Part shown: positions 15,882 through 23,291 of the stretch, piece by piece
How positions within the stretch are numbered: position 1 is the first letter of the stretch
Layout: the number at the start of each line of letters is the position of its first letter
Origin: Chloroflexota bacterium
Lineage (GTDB): Bacteria > Chloroflexota > Dehalococcoidia > UBA2979
Direction of reading: 5' to 3'
Assembly: GCA_947470025.1 (NCBI GenBank)
Contig: CANIRU010000013.1
Location: forward strand, 1-33,196
Length of the DNA stretch: 33,196 nt
The notes under the pieces: model-generated
Seen by the model: only the letters and a program-made list of their open reading frames with translations
Told to the model about the DNA's origin: nothing
Database searches by the model: none
Position numbers and translations under genes: made by a program

Positions 15882-15901
15882 CTCGAGACGAGAGGGAACC
15901 G

Positions 15902-16291
15902 ATGCCGTACGCGATCAACCACATCCACATCAAGGCCGACGACCCGCAGAAGACCGCAGCGTGGTTCGTGCAGGCGTTCAACTTCACGATCTTCAGCGAC
16001 ACACTCCGCGCGGGCGGCGTACGCTTCGTCGCGTGTGACTCCGAGACCGGCTTCCGCGTGAACATCTCCGGCGCGCCGGAGGGCAAGACGCTGCCCCGCG
16101 GCACCGCCGAGGAGCACGAAGGCCTGGAGCACTTCGGCTTCGACTCCGACAACCTCGAGGCCGACATCGAGCGATTGACGGCCCTGGGCGCGAAGCTGGT
16201 GGTGGAGCCGTTCATGGGCTCGGTGTCGCGCGTCTGCTTCTTCGAGGTGCCGGACCACGTCCGCATCGAATTGATCGAGCGGCCTGCGTAG
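15902..16291 (+). CDS. VOC-family (glyoxalase/dioxygenase fold) protein
   Basis: Vicinal oxygen chelate protein, 129 aa, two beta-alpha-beta3 modules. Candidate metal ligands are His7 or His9 in INHIHIKADD, a His in EHEGLEHFGFDSD near residue 80, and Glu in HVRIELIERP near the C-terminus, the usual H/H/E spread. The family includes glyoxalases, extradiol dioxygenases and methylmalonyl-CoA epimerases; the size fits a single-domain glyoxalase-like protein. It lies 20 nt after the second thioesterase, probably in the same operon. No specific reaction can be assigned. Confidence 0.82.
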   Translation: MPYAINHIHIKADDPQKTAAWFVQAFNFTIFSDTLRAGGVRFVACDSETGFRVNISGAPEGKTLPRGTAEEHEGLEHFGFDSDNLEADIERLTALGAKLVVEPFMGSVSRVCFFEVPDHVRIELIERPA

Positions 16292-16309
16292 CTCGACTCG
16301 CAGGAGGAA

Positions 16310-16325
16310 GGGGGCTTCGTCCCCC
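16310..16325 (+). terminator. Short GC hairpin after the VOC gene
   Basis: GGGGGCTTCGTCCCCC: 5-bp G/C stem with a six-base loop containing the stable TTCG, 19 nt after the stop of the VOC gene. No T tract follows. Likely the end of the thioesterase-VOC operon. Confidence 0.4.
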
Positions 16326-16371
16326 ACCCCTCCCGGTGGCCTATTCAGAGGACCTGTCGCGGCATCGTCTA

Positions 16372-16474
16372 CTCCGCCGGGAGTCTGAGGGGCGCAGCCC
16401 CTCAGACTTGGTTCTCTTCCCTCTGAACCCCTCCCGCGCCGGGAGGGGTAGGGGTGGGCCGCCCAACGCGGCCA
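16372..16474 (+). repeat. Dispersed two-hairpin repeat, copy 3 (plus orientation)
   Basis: Begins CTCCGCCGGGAG; then a perfect hairpin (16384-16406) with 10-bp arms TCTGAGGGGC/GCCCCTCAGA and loop GCA; then CTTGGTTCTCTTCC, a second hairpin CCCCTCCCGCG/CCGGGAGGGG, and GGTGGGCCGCCC. It aligns with copy 1 (4395-4496, inverted) nearly throughout. It sits between the convergent VOC and phosphotriesterase-like genes. Confidence 0.82.
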
Positions 16475-16549
16475 CCCCGCCCCAACTCTCAGCAGGCAGC
16501 GTGCGTCCGGGTCCCCTCGCGCGTTCCTCGCGGCGCGACGCGGGGGCGC

Positions 16550-17515
16550 CTACTTCTTCATCGTCGCGGCCGCCTCGAACGTCGCGCGCACCGAGCGCAC
16601 GAGCATCGCGTCGACCTGGTCATCGGTCACGCCGTGCGCTTTGAGCCACGGGATTTGCACCTCGGACACGAGGCAGAACGCACGCGGGTTCTCCGGTCGC
16701 ACGCCCCCGCTGGCCGGGCCACCGTTGAGGCTGTACGACGCGCTGTCGTGACTGAGGCACACCTGCTCGGCATAGCCGGCCTCGACGAGGGTCAGCGCAA
16801 CGCGCGCCCGGCGCTCCTGCTCCGCCTCGTCGATGCGCGGCGAGAACCGGTCGAGGCCGACCGTCGCGCCACGCTTCGCCATCCGCAGCACGTAGTCCAT
16901 GTCCGTGCTGTCGTTGGTGTGCCCGATCGTGACCGCGCGGAGGTCCAGTCCTTCCTCCTCGAAGATGTCGAGGAGTCGGTCGCCGTGGTAGTCGGCAGGT
17001 CGGGTGTGGCAAGTGATCGGCAGGCCGGACGCCTTCGCGGCTCGGGCCGCGCCGCGCGCCATCTTCTCCATCTGGATGCGCAGCGGCTCCAACTGATACT
17101 CGATGTCCCAAGCCAGTTTGATCATCCCCGGGCGGATCGAGGTGCCCGCGATCCCGTCGTTGATCTCCCGCAGCATGAACGCTGCCGCGCCGTCCTCGTC
17201 CCACGCGCTGTACGGCATCGGCACCCAGCGGTAGACGCCAGTGGCGCAGATCACGTTCATCGGCGTCTTGCCGGCGATGCCCTGGAACAGGCCCTCGTCC
17301 CGGCCGAGGTCGAGCGGCGTGCAGTCGATGACCGTGCGGATGCCGACGTCGTACGCGTGCTGAAGTGCCTCGACGCCGCGGCGCACCGCGTCGTCTCGGT
17401 TGTAGTAGCCGAGGCGCTCGAAGCTGCCCATACCGCTGTTCAGGTGCTCGTGCGTCAGCGTCGCACCGAGCTCGGAGGTGTCCTTCGGTCCGTTGATCGT
17501 CTGGATGGTTGCCAT
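16550..17515 (-). CDS. Phosphotriesterase-family hydrolase (lactonase-like)
   Basis: Binuclear-metal TIM-barrel hydrolase of the phosphotriesterase family, 321 aa. All the metal-site residues can be found: His22 and His24 in LTHEHL, the bridging (carboxylated) Lys in MIKLAWD near residue 150, His in PITCHTRP, His in TIGHTND and Asp in LSHDSASY. Members studied are mostly lactonases, with some phosphotriesterases and amidases; lactone hydrolysis suits the other ring-opening enzymes nearby. It is not clearly in an operon: a terminator-like hairpin separates it from the NTF2-like gene upstream on the same strand. Confidence 0.88.
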   Translation of the reverse strand: MATIQTINGPKDTSELGATLTHEHLNSGMGSFERLGYYNRDDAVRRGVEALQHAYDVGIRTVIDCTPLDLGRDEGLFQGIAGKTPMNVICATGVYRWVPMPYSAWDEDGAAAFMLREINDGIAGTSIRPGMIKLAWDIEYQLEPLRIQMEKMARGAARAAKASGLPITCHTRPADYHGDRLLDIFEEEGLDLRAVTIGHTNDSTDMDYVLRMAKRGATVGLDRFSPRIDEAEQERRARVALTLVEAGYAEQVCLSHDSASYSLNGGPASGGVRPENPRAFCLVSEVQIPWLKAHGVTDDQVDAMLVRSVRATFEAAATMKK

Positions 17516-17586
17516 TGGTTCTCACGCCCCCTTCAGAGCGCGGCGACGATAGCACGCCCTATGTCCGTGGACTGCCGCCCCGCGAA

Positions 17587-17612
17587 CAACGCCGCCCTCG
17601 TGGGCGGCGTTG
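17587..17612 (-). terminator. Hairpin terminator of the NTF2-like/alcohol dehydrogenase operon
   Basis: Perfect 11-bp stem CAACGCCGCCC/GGGCGGCGTTG with loop TCGT, 32 nt past the stop of the NTF2-like gene; on the minus strand the stem is followed by TTCGCGG, without a real T tract. The TCGT loop is the same as in the hairpin at 11847. Confidence 0.65.
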
Positions 17613-17643
17613 CGTGTCGTGTTTCGACGATCCGGGCGGGGAG

Positions 17644-18030
17644 TCAGCGCGAACGGATCTCCGTCGCCTGCCAGCTCGCGCACTTCCACGCGCCGGCGTC
17701 GTTGATCCAGACGCAGAGGAATGTCGTCTCTAGGTTGCGGTGGTTGTCCACCGGCCCCATCTCCTGGTGCCCAACGCCCTGCACGAGGACGACGCCCGGG
17801 TACACGCGGTAGGACTCGTCGGTGATCGTCCATACGTGGTAGCGGCGGCTGCCGTTGCGGAACGACTCCAGCCACTCCTCGCGCGTGTCCGCGTGCCCGC
17901 TGCTCGCGTGCGTGAACGTGTAGTCCGACGCGACGAGGCCCTCGAGCGCGTCGGCGTCGGCCGCGACGGTGCCGTCCAGCCAGCGCTGCAATGTCGCGCG
18001 GACCTCGCGGGTGGTGTCCGTGTTCACCAT
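17644..18030 (-). CDS. NTF2-like (DUF4440/SnoaL-type) protein
   Basis: Small cone-shaped NTF2-fold protein, 128 aa: an N-terminal helix (TTREVRATLQRWLDGTVAADADALEGLVASDYTFTH), the GHADTREEWLESFRNGSRRY turn and helix, then antiparallel strands ending GAWKCASWQATEIRS. These proteins bind small hydrophobic ligands and act as isomerases, cyclases, dehydratases or non-catalytic binding domains. The start overlaps the stop of the alcohol dehydrogenase gene by one base (TAATG), so the two are translationally coupled. A role in the same pathway as the dehydrogenase is inferred. Confidence 0.8.
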   Translation of the reverse strand: MVNTDTTREVRATLQRWLDGTVAADADALEGLVASDYTFTHASSGHADTREEWLESFRNGSRRYHVWTITDESYRVYPGVVLVQGVGHQEMGPVDNHRNLETTFLCVWINDAGAWKCASWQATEIRSR

Positions 18031-19046
18031 TACGGGATCAGCACGCCGCGGCCGAAGAACGAGCTGGCATCGAGCCGCCGGTTGGCCTCGACGACGTCGT
18101 CCAGCGCCATGGGATCGATGATCGACTTCACCTTGCCCTCTGAGACGAGCGTTAGCGAGTCGGCGAAGTCCGCCATGTCGCCGGGACCGGCGCCGCGGAG
18201 CTGCGTCTCCTTGCCGAAGAGGAACGCCGGGTAGAGGTCGATCTTCTGGCGGTACACCTGCCCCGTGAACACGTAGCGCGCGTTCCGGGCGAGCGAGCGG
18301 AAGATCGGGCCGAACAGGTCGGGGTGCCCGACGTTATCGAGGACGACCTGCGGCCCCCCATCGGTCACCTTCACGATCTCTTCCCAGTAGTCCTTCCCCT
18401 GTGCGACGACCACATCGTCCGCGCCGGCCGCGCGCAGTTGGTCGACCTTCGAGGGCGACGAGGTCACCGCGATCGCGCGCCCGCCCAGCGCCTTCGCCAC
18501 CTGCATCCCGTGCAGGCCCAGGCCGCCGCCCGCGCCGGTGATCAGCACGTTCTCGCCCGGCTTCACCTGTCCCACATTGCGCAGCGCGTTGAGCGTGGTG
18601 CCCACCGTGCACGCGATCGTCGCGGCGTCCTTCAGGTCGATGTTCTCGGGCACCTTCAGTAGACCCGGTACGGGGAGCGCGACGTACTCGGCCCAGCCGC
18701 CGTAATTGAACTTCCGTCCCTGCTCGCACAGGATCTCGCGGCCGATGCGGCAGTTGGTGCACTCGCCGCAGTGCGTCTGCTGCTTCGTTGCGACGCGGTC
18801 GCCAATGGCGAAGCCGGTCACCTTGTCGCCCAGCGCGACCACGGTACCCGCGATCTCGTGCCCGATCGTGAAGGGGATGCCGACGTGCGGGCGCGTGAGC
18901 CCGTTGCGGTCGGACTGGTCGTGGCCGCAGAGGCCGACCGCGGCGACCTTCACGACGACCTGCATCGAGGTCGGCTCCGGCTGCGGGACATCCTCGATCT
19001 TCACGTTCTCGGGGGCGCCCTGTTCGTATACGCGGGTGGCCTTCAT
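18030..19046 (-). CDS. Zinc-dependent medium-chain alcohol dehydrogenase
   Basis: NAD(P)-dependent alcohol dehydrogenase of the medium-chain family, 338 aa. The ATG at 19046 is preferred because GAGGAGG lies about 8 nt upstream; longer frames read through that site. Catalytic zinc ligands: Cys in AVGLCGHDQ, His and Glu in TIGHEIAG, and probably a residue further on. Structural zinc: four cysteines in HCGECTNCRIGREILC. Cofactor domain: ITGAGGGLGLHGMQVAKALG (GxGxxG type) and a following TSS instead of an acidic residue, which leans towards NADP but does not prove it. Substrate unknown. It is divergent from the CoA-transferase genes (245 nt between starts). Confidence 0.9.
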   Translation of the reverse strand: MKATRVYEQGAPENVKIEDVPQPEPTSMQVVVKVAAVGLCGHDQSDRNGLTRPHVGIPFTIGHEIAGTVVALGDKVTGFAIGDRVATKQQTHCGECTNCRIGREILCEQGRKFNYGGWAEYVALPVPGLLKVPENIDLKDAATIACTVGTTLNALRNVGQVKPGENVLITGAGGGLGLHGMQVAKALGGRAIAVTSSPSKVDQLRAAGADDVVVAQGKDYWEEIVKVTDGGPQVVLDNVGHPDLFGPIFRSLARNARYVFTGQVYRQKIDLYPAFLFGKETQLRGAGPGDMADFADSLTLVSEGKVKSIIDPMALDDVVEANRRLDASSFFGRGVLIP

Positions 19047-19200
19047 CTCGTCGTCCTCCTCGTGCATCTCGGGTTCGGTGGCAGATAGTACGCCCGCCGT
19101 GCGCGTCGGTGCGCTCGTCGGGGCGCTCCGAGTCGAGGTCGCGCGGTCCGCGGGGTCACGTGTGGTAGATTCTGCGGCGCATTGCTGTGGGTGACCCAAC

Positions 19201-19236
19201 TGTCAGTAGACGCCGGATCATTCAGATTCTTATAAC
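19201..19236 (+). promoter_or_regulatory. Shared promoter module, copy 1 (CoA-transferase pair)
   Basis: TGTCAGTAGACG (19201-19212) holding a TAGACG -35-like hexamer, then exactly 18 nt, then TATAAC (19231-19236) inside TTCTTATAACCGC. The same arrangement occurs at 22004 and 24362. It lies 55 nt before the start of the CoA-transferase gene. TAGACG matches four of six bases of TTGACA and TATAAC five of six of TATAAT, so a housekeeping-type sigma factor is plausible. Confidence 0.7.
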
Positions 19237-19291
19237 CGCTTGAACCGGAACCCCTCGGGGGTACCTGCGCGACTGCCCGGAAGGATCGGCT

Positions 19292-20533
19292 ATGCCGAAG
19301 GTGTTCGAGGGATTCACGGTCATCGAGCTGGCGGACCGCCGGAACCAGTTCGTCGGGAAGCTGATGTCGGACTCGGGCGCCCGGGTCATCCAGATCGAGC
19401 CGGTCACCGGCAGCGACGGCCGCTTCACCGGCCCGTACGTGAACGACCAGCCGGACCCGAACAAGTGCCTCGACTACTGGTGGTACAACACCGGCAAGGA
19501 GAGCCTCGCGATCGACGTCACGAGGCTCCCCGGCCAGGATCTGCTGCGCCGGCTGCTGGCCACGGCTGACCTGTTCGTGGAAAGCACCCGCCCCGGCACC
19601 CTCGCGCGGTACGGCCTCGACTACGCCACGGTGTCGAAGACCAACCCGCAGCTGATCTACGCGTCTCTCACCGACTTCGGGCAGGACGGCCCGTGGGTCG
19701 GCTACACGATGAACGATTCGGCGCACCTCGCCCTCGGCGGGCAGATGGGCAGCACCGGGTACTCCGAGCCGAAGACGACGCCGATCGGCGGGCAGGGCCG
19801 GCAGGCCTACAACATGGCGTCGATCATGATGCTGCACACCATCACGGCGGCGCTCTTCGAGCGCCTCGGCAGCAACCTCGGTCAGCACCTCGACGTTTCG
19901 ATCCACGACTGCTGCGCGGTGTGCACGGAGCGCGCCGTGTCCTACTGGATGTGGTACGACGAGCCGTTCCTGCGCCAGACCGGCCAGCACGCCGCGCCGA
20001 CGTACCGCACCAGCAACCAGATGCAGGCCGCAGATGGCCGCTACGCCATCGTCACCACGCCGCGCTTCAACCAGAACTCCTGGGTGAAGATGATCGACTG
20101 GATGAAGGAGAAGGGCGTCGCGGGCGAGCTCGAAGAGCCGCAGTGGATGGACGAGTTCTACCGCGCCGAGCAGGTGCGTCACGGCACCGCCGTCGCGGAC
20201 GGCATCAAGCGCCTCATCGCCACCGAGACCGCCGAGCAGGTCTTCCTGCGTGGGCAGGGCATGGGCCTCCCGTGGGTCGACATCCGCCGTCCCGAGGAGA
20301 ACTTCGGCAAGGATCACTACAAGGAGCGTGGCTTCTGGGTGGACGTCCAGCACGACGAGATCGGCAAGGCCGTGCCGTACCCGAAGGGGTTCTACCTCAG
20401 CGACGAGCTGGGGATGCGCCCGGAGCGCCGCGCGCCACACCTCGGTGAGCACACGAGCAGCATCCTCACGAAGGACCTCGGCCTCAGCACCGCGCAGGTC
20501 GACATTCTCACCTCGACGGGAGTCGCACGATGA
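19292..20533 (+). CDS. CaiB/BaiF-family (class III) CoA-transferase, Asp-bearing subunit
   Basis: Class III CoA-transferase, 413 aa, moving CoA between carboxylic acids by way of an aspartyl-CoA thioester. GGAAGGAT precedes the ATG. Recognised parts are FEGFTVIELADRRNQFVGKLMSDSGARVIQIEP at the N-terminus (nucleotide-binding fold) and TADLFVESTRPGTLARYGLDY. In the active-site block GPWVGYTMNDSAHLALGG, Asp142 lies at the position of the catalytic Asp (four residues before the usual Gln, eight before the Gly). It overlaps the next gene by 4 nt (ATGA) and shares its fold, so the two probably form a heterodimer. The acid activated is unknown; the shared promoter with the ABC importer suggests the imported solute. 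Confidence 0.88.
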   Translation: MPKVFEGFTVIELADRRNQFVGKLMSDSGARVIQIEPVTGSDGRFTGPYVNDQPDPNKCLDYWWYNTGKESLAIDVTRLPGQDLLRRLLATADLFVESTRPGTLARYGLDYATVSKTNPQLIYASLTDFGQDGPWVGYTMNDSAHLALGGQMGSTGYSEPKTTPIGGQGRQAYNMASIMMLHTITAALFERLGSNLGQHLDVSIHDCCAVCTERAVSYWMWYDEPFLRQTGQHAAPTYRTSNQMQAADGRYAIVTTPRFNQNSWVKMIDWMKEKGVAGELEEPQWMDEFYRAEQVRHGTAVADGIKRLIATETAEQVFLRGQGMGLPWVDIRRPEENFGKDHYKERGFWVDVQHDEIGKAVPYPKGFYLSDELGMRPERRAPHLGEHTSSILTKDLGLSTAQVDILTSTGVAR

Positions 20534-21831
20534 CTGGACCGGGACTGCCGCCGGGCTTCCTGAACGGCGTTCGCATCATCGACTTCACGTGGTACGCCGT
20601 CGGCCCCTGGGGGCCGCGGATGCTCGCGCCGTACGGCGCCGAGGTCATTCACATCGAGCCGCCGCACCAGCCGGACGACCACCGCTTCGACTTCCGCCCC
20701 GCGCGCGGCATCAACGCGAAGGACCAGAAGGTCTGGCAGGAGGAGGGCTCGCCGCCCTTCTACACCGGTCCGTATTGGAACCAGCTGCACAACGGCAAGC
20801 TTGCGATCTGCCTCAACACCCGCCACCCGGAGGGGATGCGGCTGCTGCACGAGCTGATCAAGAAGAGTGACGGGCTCGCCGAGAACTTCTCCGGCAACGT
20901 GCTCGACTCCTGGGACCTCACCTGGGAGAACCTGCTCGCGCTGAACCCGAAGCTCACCTACCTCAGCACGGCCGGCTTCGGGCACAAAGGACCGTGGGGC
21001 GGCTTCCGGACGTTCGGCCCGTCGGCGCAGGCCGGCAGCGGCCTCACCTACACCTCGGGCCTGCCGGGCCGCGAGCCGGCCGGATGGGGCTACTCCCACA
21101 TGGACATCGCCGGGGGCTGGATCGGCGGCCTCGGCCTGATCATGGGCCTGCTCCAGGCGAAGCGGACCGGCAAGGGCGTCCGCGTGGACTACGCGGTGAC
21201 CGAGGCGGCCATGTCGCTGCTCGGCCCGTACTTCCTCGATTTCCAGGTCAACGGCCGCGGCACGGACCGCCCCGACTTCCCTCCCGGCAACCACTCGGAG
21301 TGGCCGGGCCTCGCCCCTCACAACACCTACCGCTGCGCCGGCATCGACCGGCAGGGGCAGGACTGGTGGGTGTTCATCGCCGCCGAGACGAACGAGCAGT
21401 GGGAAGCGCTGTGCGACGTCATGAAGAAGCCGGAGCTGTTGACGGACCCGCGCTTCGCGACGAACGAGGCGCGCGTCAAGAACCAGGACGTCCTCGACGA
21501 GATCATCTCGACGTGGACGGCGCCTCGACGTCGCTACGAGATCCAGGACGTGCTGCAGTCCGTCGGCGTGATCGCAGTCGCGGTGCAGGGCGCCGAGGAC
21601 CGCGTCGACTACGACCCGCAGCTCCGCCACCGCGACGTGTACCCGGTGATCCAGCATCCGGAGATCGGCGAGTTCGAGATCGAGGCGTTCCCGCCGAAGA
21701 TGTCGCGCACGCCCGCGAACAACTCCCTCCGCTCCCCGCTCATCCGCGAGCACACCGACTACGTCTTTGGTGAGCTTCTGGGCATGAGCGAGAAGGAGAT
21801 CGCGGAGTACAAGGACCAGGGCATCATCTAG
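20530..21831 (+). CDS. CaiB/BaiF-family CoA-transferase, subunit without the catalytic Asp
   Basis: Second class III CoA-transferase chain, 433 aa, beginning in the ATGA overlap with the first. It has the full fold: NGVRIIDFTWYAVGPWGPRMLAPYGAEVIHIEP at the N-terminus, LAENFSGNVLDSWDLTWENLLALNP, and the active-site block GPWGGFRTFGPSAQAGSGL. At the position of the catalytic Asp it has Gly163, four residues before Gln167, so it should not form the aspartyl-CoA intermediate. A pairing of one active and one inactive subunit is known in this superfamily, for example in benzylsuccinate CoA-transferase. Its C-terminal part is complete and ends before a strong hairpin. Confidence 0.88.
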   Translation: MTGPGLPPGFLNGVRIIDFTWYAVGPWGPRMLAPYGAEVIHIEPPHQPDDHRFDFRPARGINAKDQKVWQEEGSPPFYTGPYWNQLHNGKLAICLNTRHPEGMRLLHELIKKSDGLAENFSGNVLDSWDLTWENLLALNPKLTYLSTAGFGHKGPWGGFRTFGPSAQAGSGLTYTSGLPGREPAGWGYSHMDIAGGWIGGLGLIMGLLQAKRTGKGVRVDYAVTEAAMSLLGPYFLDFQVNGRGTDRPDFPPGNHSEWPGLAPHNTYRCAGIDRQGQDWWVFIAAETNEQWEALCDVMKKPELLTDPRFATNEARVKNQDVLDEIISTWTAPRRRYEIQDVLQSVGVIAVAVQGAEDRVDYDPQLRHRDVYPVIQHPEIGEFEIEAFPPKMSRTPANNSLRSPLIREHTDYVFGELLGMSEKEIAEYKDQGII

Positions 21832-21857
21832 CCCTCGTTCGCTTCGAGGACCCCCAA

Positions 21858-21889
21858 CGGGCCGGGCGAGAGGAACTCTCCCCGGCCCG
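21858..21889 (+). terminator. Strong hairpin terminator after the CoA-transferase operon
   Basis: CGGGCCGGG (21858-21866) pairs with CCCGGCCCG (21881-21889), and inside it GAGAG pairs with CTCTC around a GAA loop, with one bulged base: a 14-bp stem in all. It lies 26 nt after the stop of the second CoA-transferase gene. No T tract follows. Confidence 0.7.
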
Positions 21890-21905
21890 TCGGCGTGCTG
21901 CGTAC

Positions 21906-21925
21906 TTCGTGCACATTGTCACGAA
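21906..21925. promoter_or_regulatory. CRP/FNR-like palindrome upstream of the permease promoter
   Basis: TTCGTGC, six bases, TCACGAA: the arms match in six of seven positions and follow the TGTGA-N6-TCACA plan of CRP/FNR-family sites. A related site lies at 24314-24333 upstream of the second binding protein. The binding factor is inferred; no such regulator gene is in the window. Confidence 0.45.
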
Positions 21926-22003
21926 CGACCGCGGCGCTCGGGCGAGATTCCTGCACGGTGAACATCCGCTTGTATCCGTGTGGCGTACTAGTCATGACGG
22001 AGA

Positions 22004-22039
22004 TGTCCGTAGACGAGGCAATCCCATCGTTCCTATAAC
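22004..22039 (+). promoter_or_regulatory. Shared promoter module, copy 2 (ABC permeases)
   Basis: TGTCCGTAGACG (22004-22015) with TAGACG as -35-like element, 18 nt, then TATAAC (22034-22039) in TTCCTATAACCGC. The 25 bases ending at 22016 match those ending at 24374 in 22 positions. The start codon lies 253 nt downstream, giving a long leader. Confidence 0.7.
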
Positions 22040-22292
22040 CGCGAGTAGTTGGCGTGACTGGATCAGCGATCGTCGGGACTCAATCGAGGCAAGCCACGTG
22101 CGGCTGGGCCTCGGCGAGCAATGCCGTATCCGCGATATCCTCGCGCGCCACAGAAGCGTGAATCGGTGGGAGGGCGGCCCCAGATCGCCCTTGCCTGACG
22201 CATAGAATGACGGCCATCGGACTGACGCCGCGGCGCGGGGAAACGCCAACGCACCAGTCAGACCGGTGGTCACCGGATTGCGGGAGGGCTAG

Positions 22293-23240
22293 ATGACCAG
22301 ATACGTGTTGCGCCGCTTGCTCGGCATGATCCCGACGCTCCTCGTGCTGTTGTTCATCGTCGTCTCACTCGTCCGGCTGCTGCCGGGAAACGTGGTCGAT
22401 ATCCTGCTCGCCGACGGACGCGCAACCGCCGAGACGAAGGCGCAACTCGCCGCCAAGCTCGGACTCGACCAGTCCTTGCCGGAGGCGTACGTCCGCTACG
22501 TCGGAGGCGTCATTCGTGGCGACCTCGGCAGTTCGCTGTGGACCGACGTCCCGGTCACGCACATGATCATGTCGCGCGCCCCCGTCACCGCCGAGGTGGC
22601 CGGCATCGCGATCCTCGTTTCCATCTTGATCTCGATCCCGCTGGGCGTGACCTCCGCGGTGCGGCAGGACTCGTTCCTCGACTACGCGCTGCGCAGCGGG
22701 TCGATCGCTGGCATCAGTCTGCCGAGCTTCGTCGCGGCGCAGGCGATTGTGGTGCTGCCGGCGCTGTGGTGGTCGAAGTCGATCCCATTCCAGTACCAGA
22801 CGTTCGCGGAGAATCCATCGCAGCACCTGATGATCATCCTGCCGGCGGCGTTCGTCCTCGGCCTGCGGCTGTCCGCCACGATCGCGCGCATGATGCGCAC
22901 GACGATGCTGGACGTGCTGCAGCAGGACTACATGCGCACGGCCCGCGCCAAGGGCCTGACGAACTTCGGCATCATCGTGAAGCACGGTCTGAAGAACGCG
23001 CTGATTCCCGTGGTGACGCTGCTGGGCCTGCAGTTCGCGGCACTCGTCGGTGGCTCCGTCATCACCGAGAGCATGTTCGCGCTGCCCGGCATCGGCCGCC
23101 TACTGCTCGATGCGATCACGCGCCGCGACTACCCCGTGATCCAGGGCGTCGTCGTCTCGGTCGGCATTCTCGTCATGGCGACCAACCTGCTCGTCGACCT
23201 CTCGTACGGCTACCTCGACCCCCGGATCCGCTACTCCTAG
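22293..23240 (+). CDS. ABC transporter permease, DppB-type
   Basis: Inner-membrane permease of a dipeptide/oligopeptide/nickel-type importer, 315 aa. An initial helix (YVLRRLLGMIPTLLVLLFIVVSLV), then a periplasmic region with LPEAYVRYVGGVIRGDLGSSLW typical of DppB-like proteins, then five further membrane segments. The ATPase-coupling EAA loop reads DYMRTARAKGLTNFGIIVKHGLKNALIPV near residues 210-240. GGGAGG lies 7 nt before the ATG. With the DppC-type gene 51 nt downstream it forms the channel. The substrate is not evident; the co-regulated binding protein at 24452 is the likely partner. Confidence 0.92.
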   Translation: MTRYVLRRLLGMIPTLLVLLFIVVSLVRLLPGNVVDILLADGRATAETKAQLAAKLGLDQSLPEAYVRYVGGVIRGDLGSSLWTDVPVTHMIMSRAPVTAEVAGIAILVSILISIPLGVTSAVRQDSFLDYALRSGSIAGISLPSFVAAQAIVVLPALWWSKSIPFQYQTFAENPSQHLMIILPAAFVLGLRLSATIARMMRTTMLDVLQQDYMRTARAKGLTNFGIIVKHGLKNALIPVVTLLGLQFAALVGGSVITESMFALPGIGRLLLDAITRRDYPVIQGVVVSVGILVMATNLLVDLSYGYLDPRIRYS

Positions 23241-23291
23241 CCGAGCGCGCCCGATCGTCGAGAACATGACCATGCAGGAACGGAACCGTTG

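Larger units (their letters stand above)
21832..22292. other. 461-bp intergenic control region upstream of the ABC permeases
   Basis: No convincing gene. From left to right it holds a strong hairpin (21858-21889), a CRP/FNR-like palindrome (21906-21925), the shared promoter module (22004-22039), and about 250 nt of probable untranslated leader before the permease start. An open frame of 98 codons at 21909-22205 crosses all of these elements and is judged spurious. Confidence 0.65.

Noticed and set aside
17560-17574. ATGTCCGTGGACTG, similar to the shared promoter box
   Set aside because: It matches 11 of 14 bases, but no TATAA lies 18 nt downstream (the bases there are inside a terminator hairpin), and no gene starts nearby on the plus strand.
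21909-22205. 98-codon open frame between the CoA-transferase and permease genes
   Set aside because: It runs through the palindrome and promoter module, has no ribosome site, and its composition is Arg-rich and unlike a folded protein.
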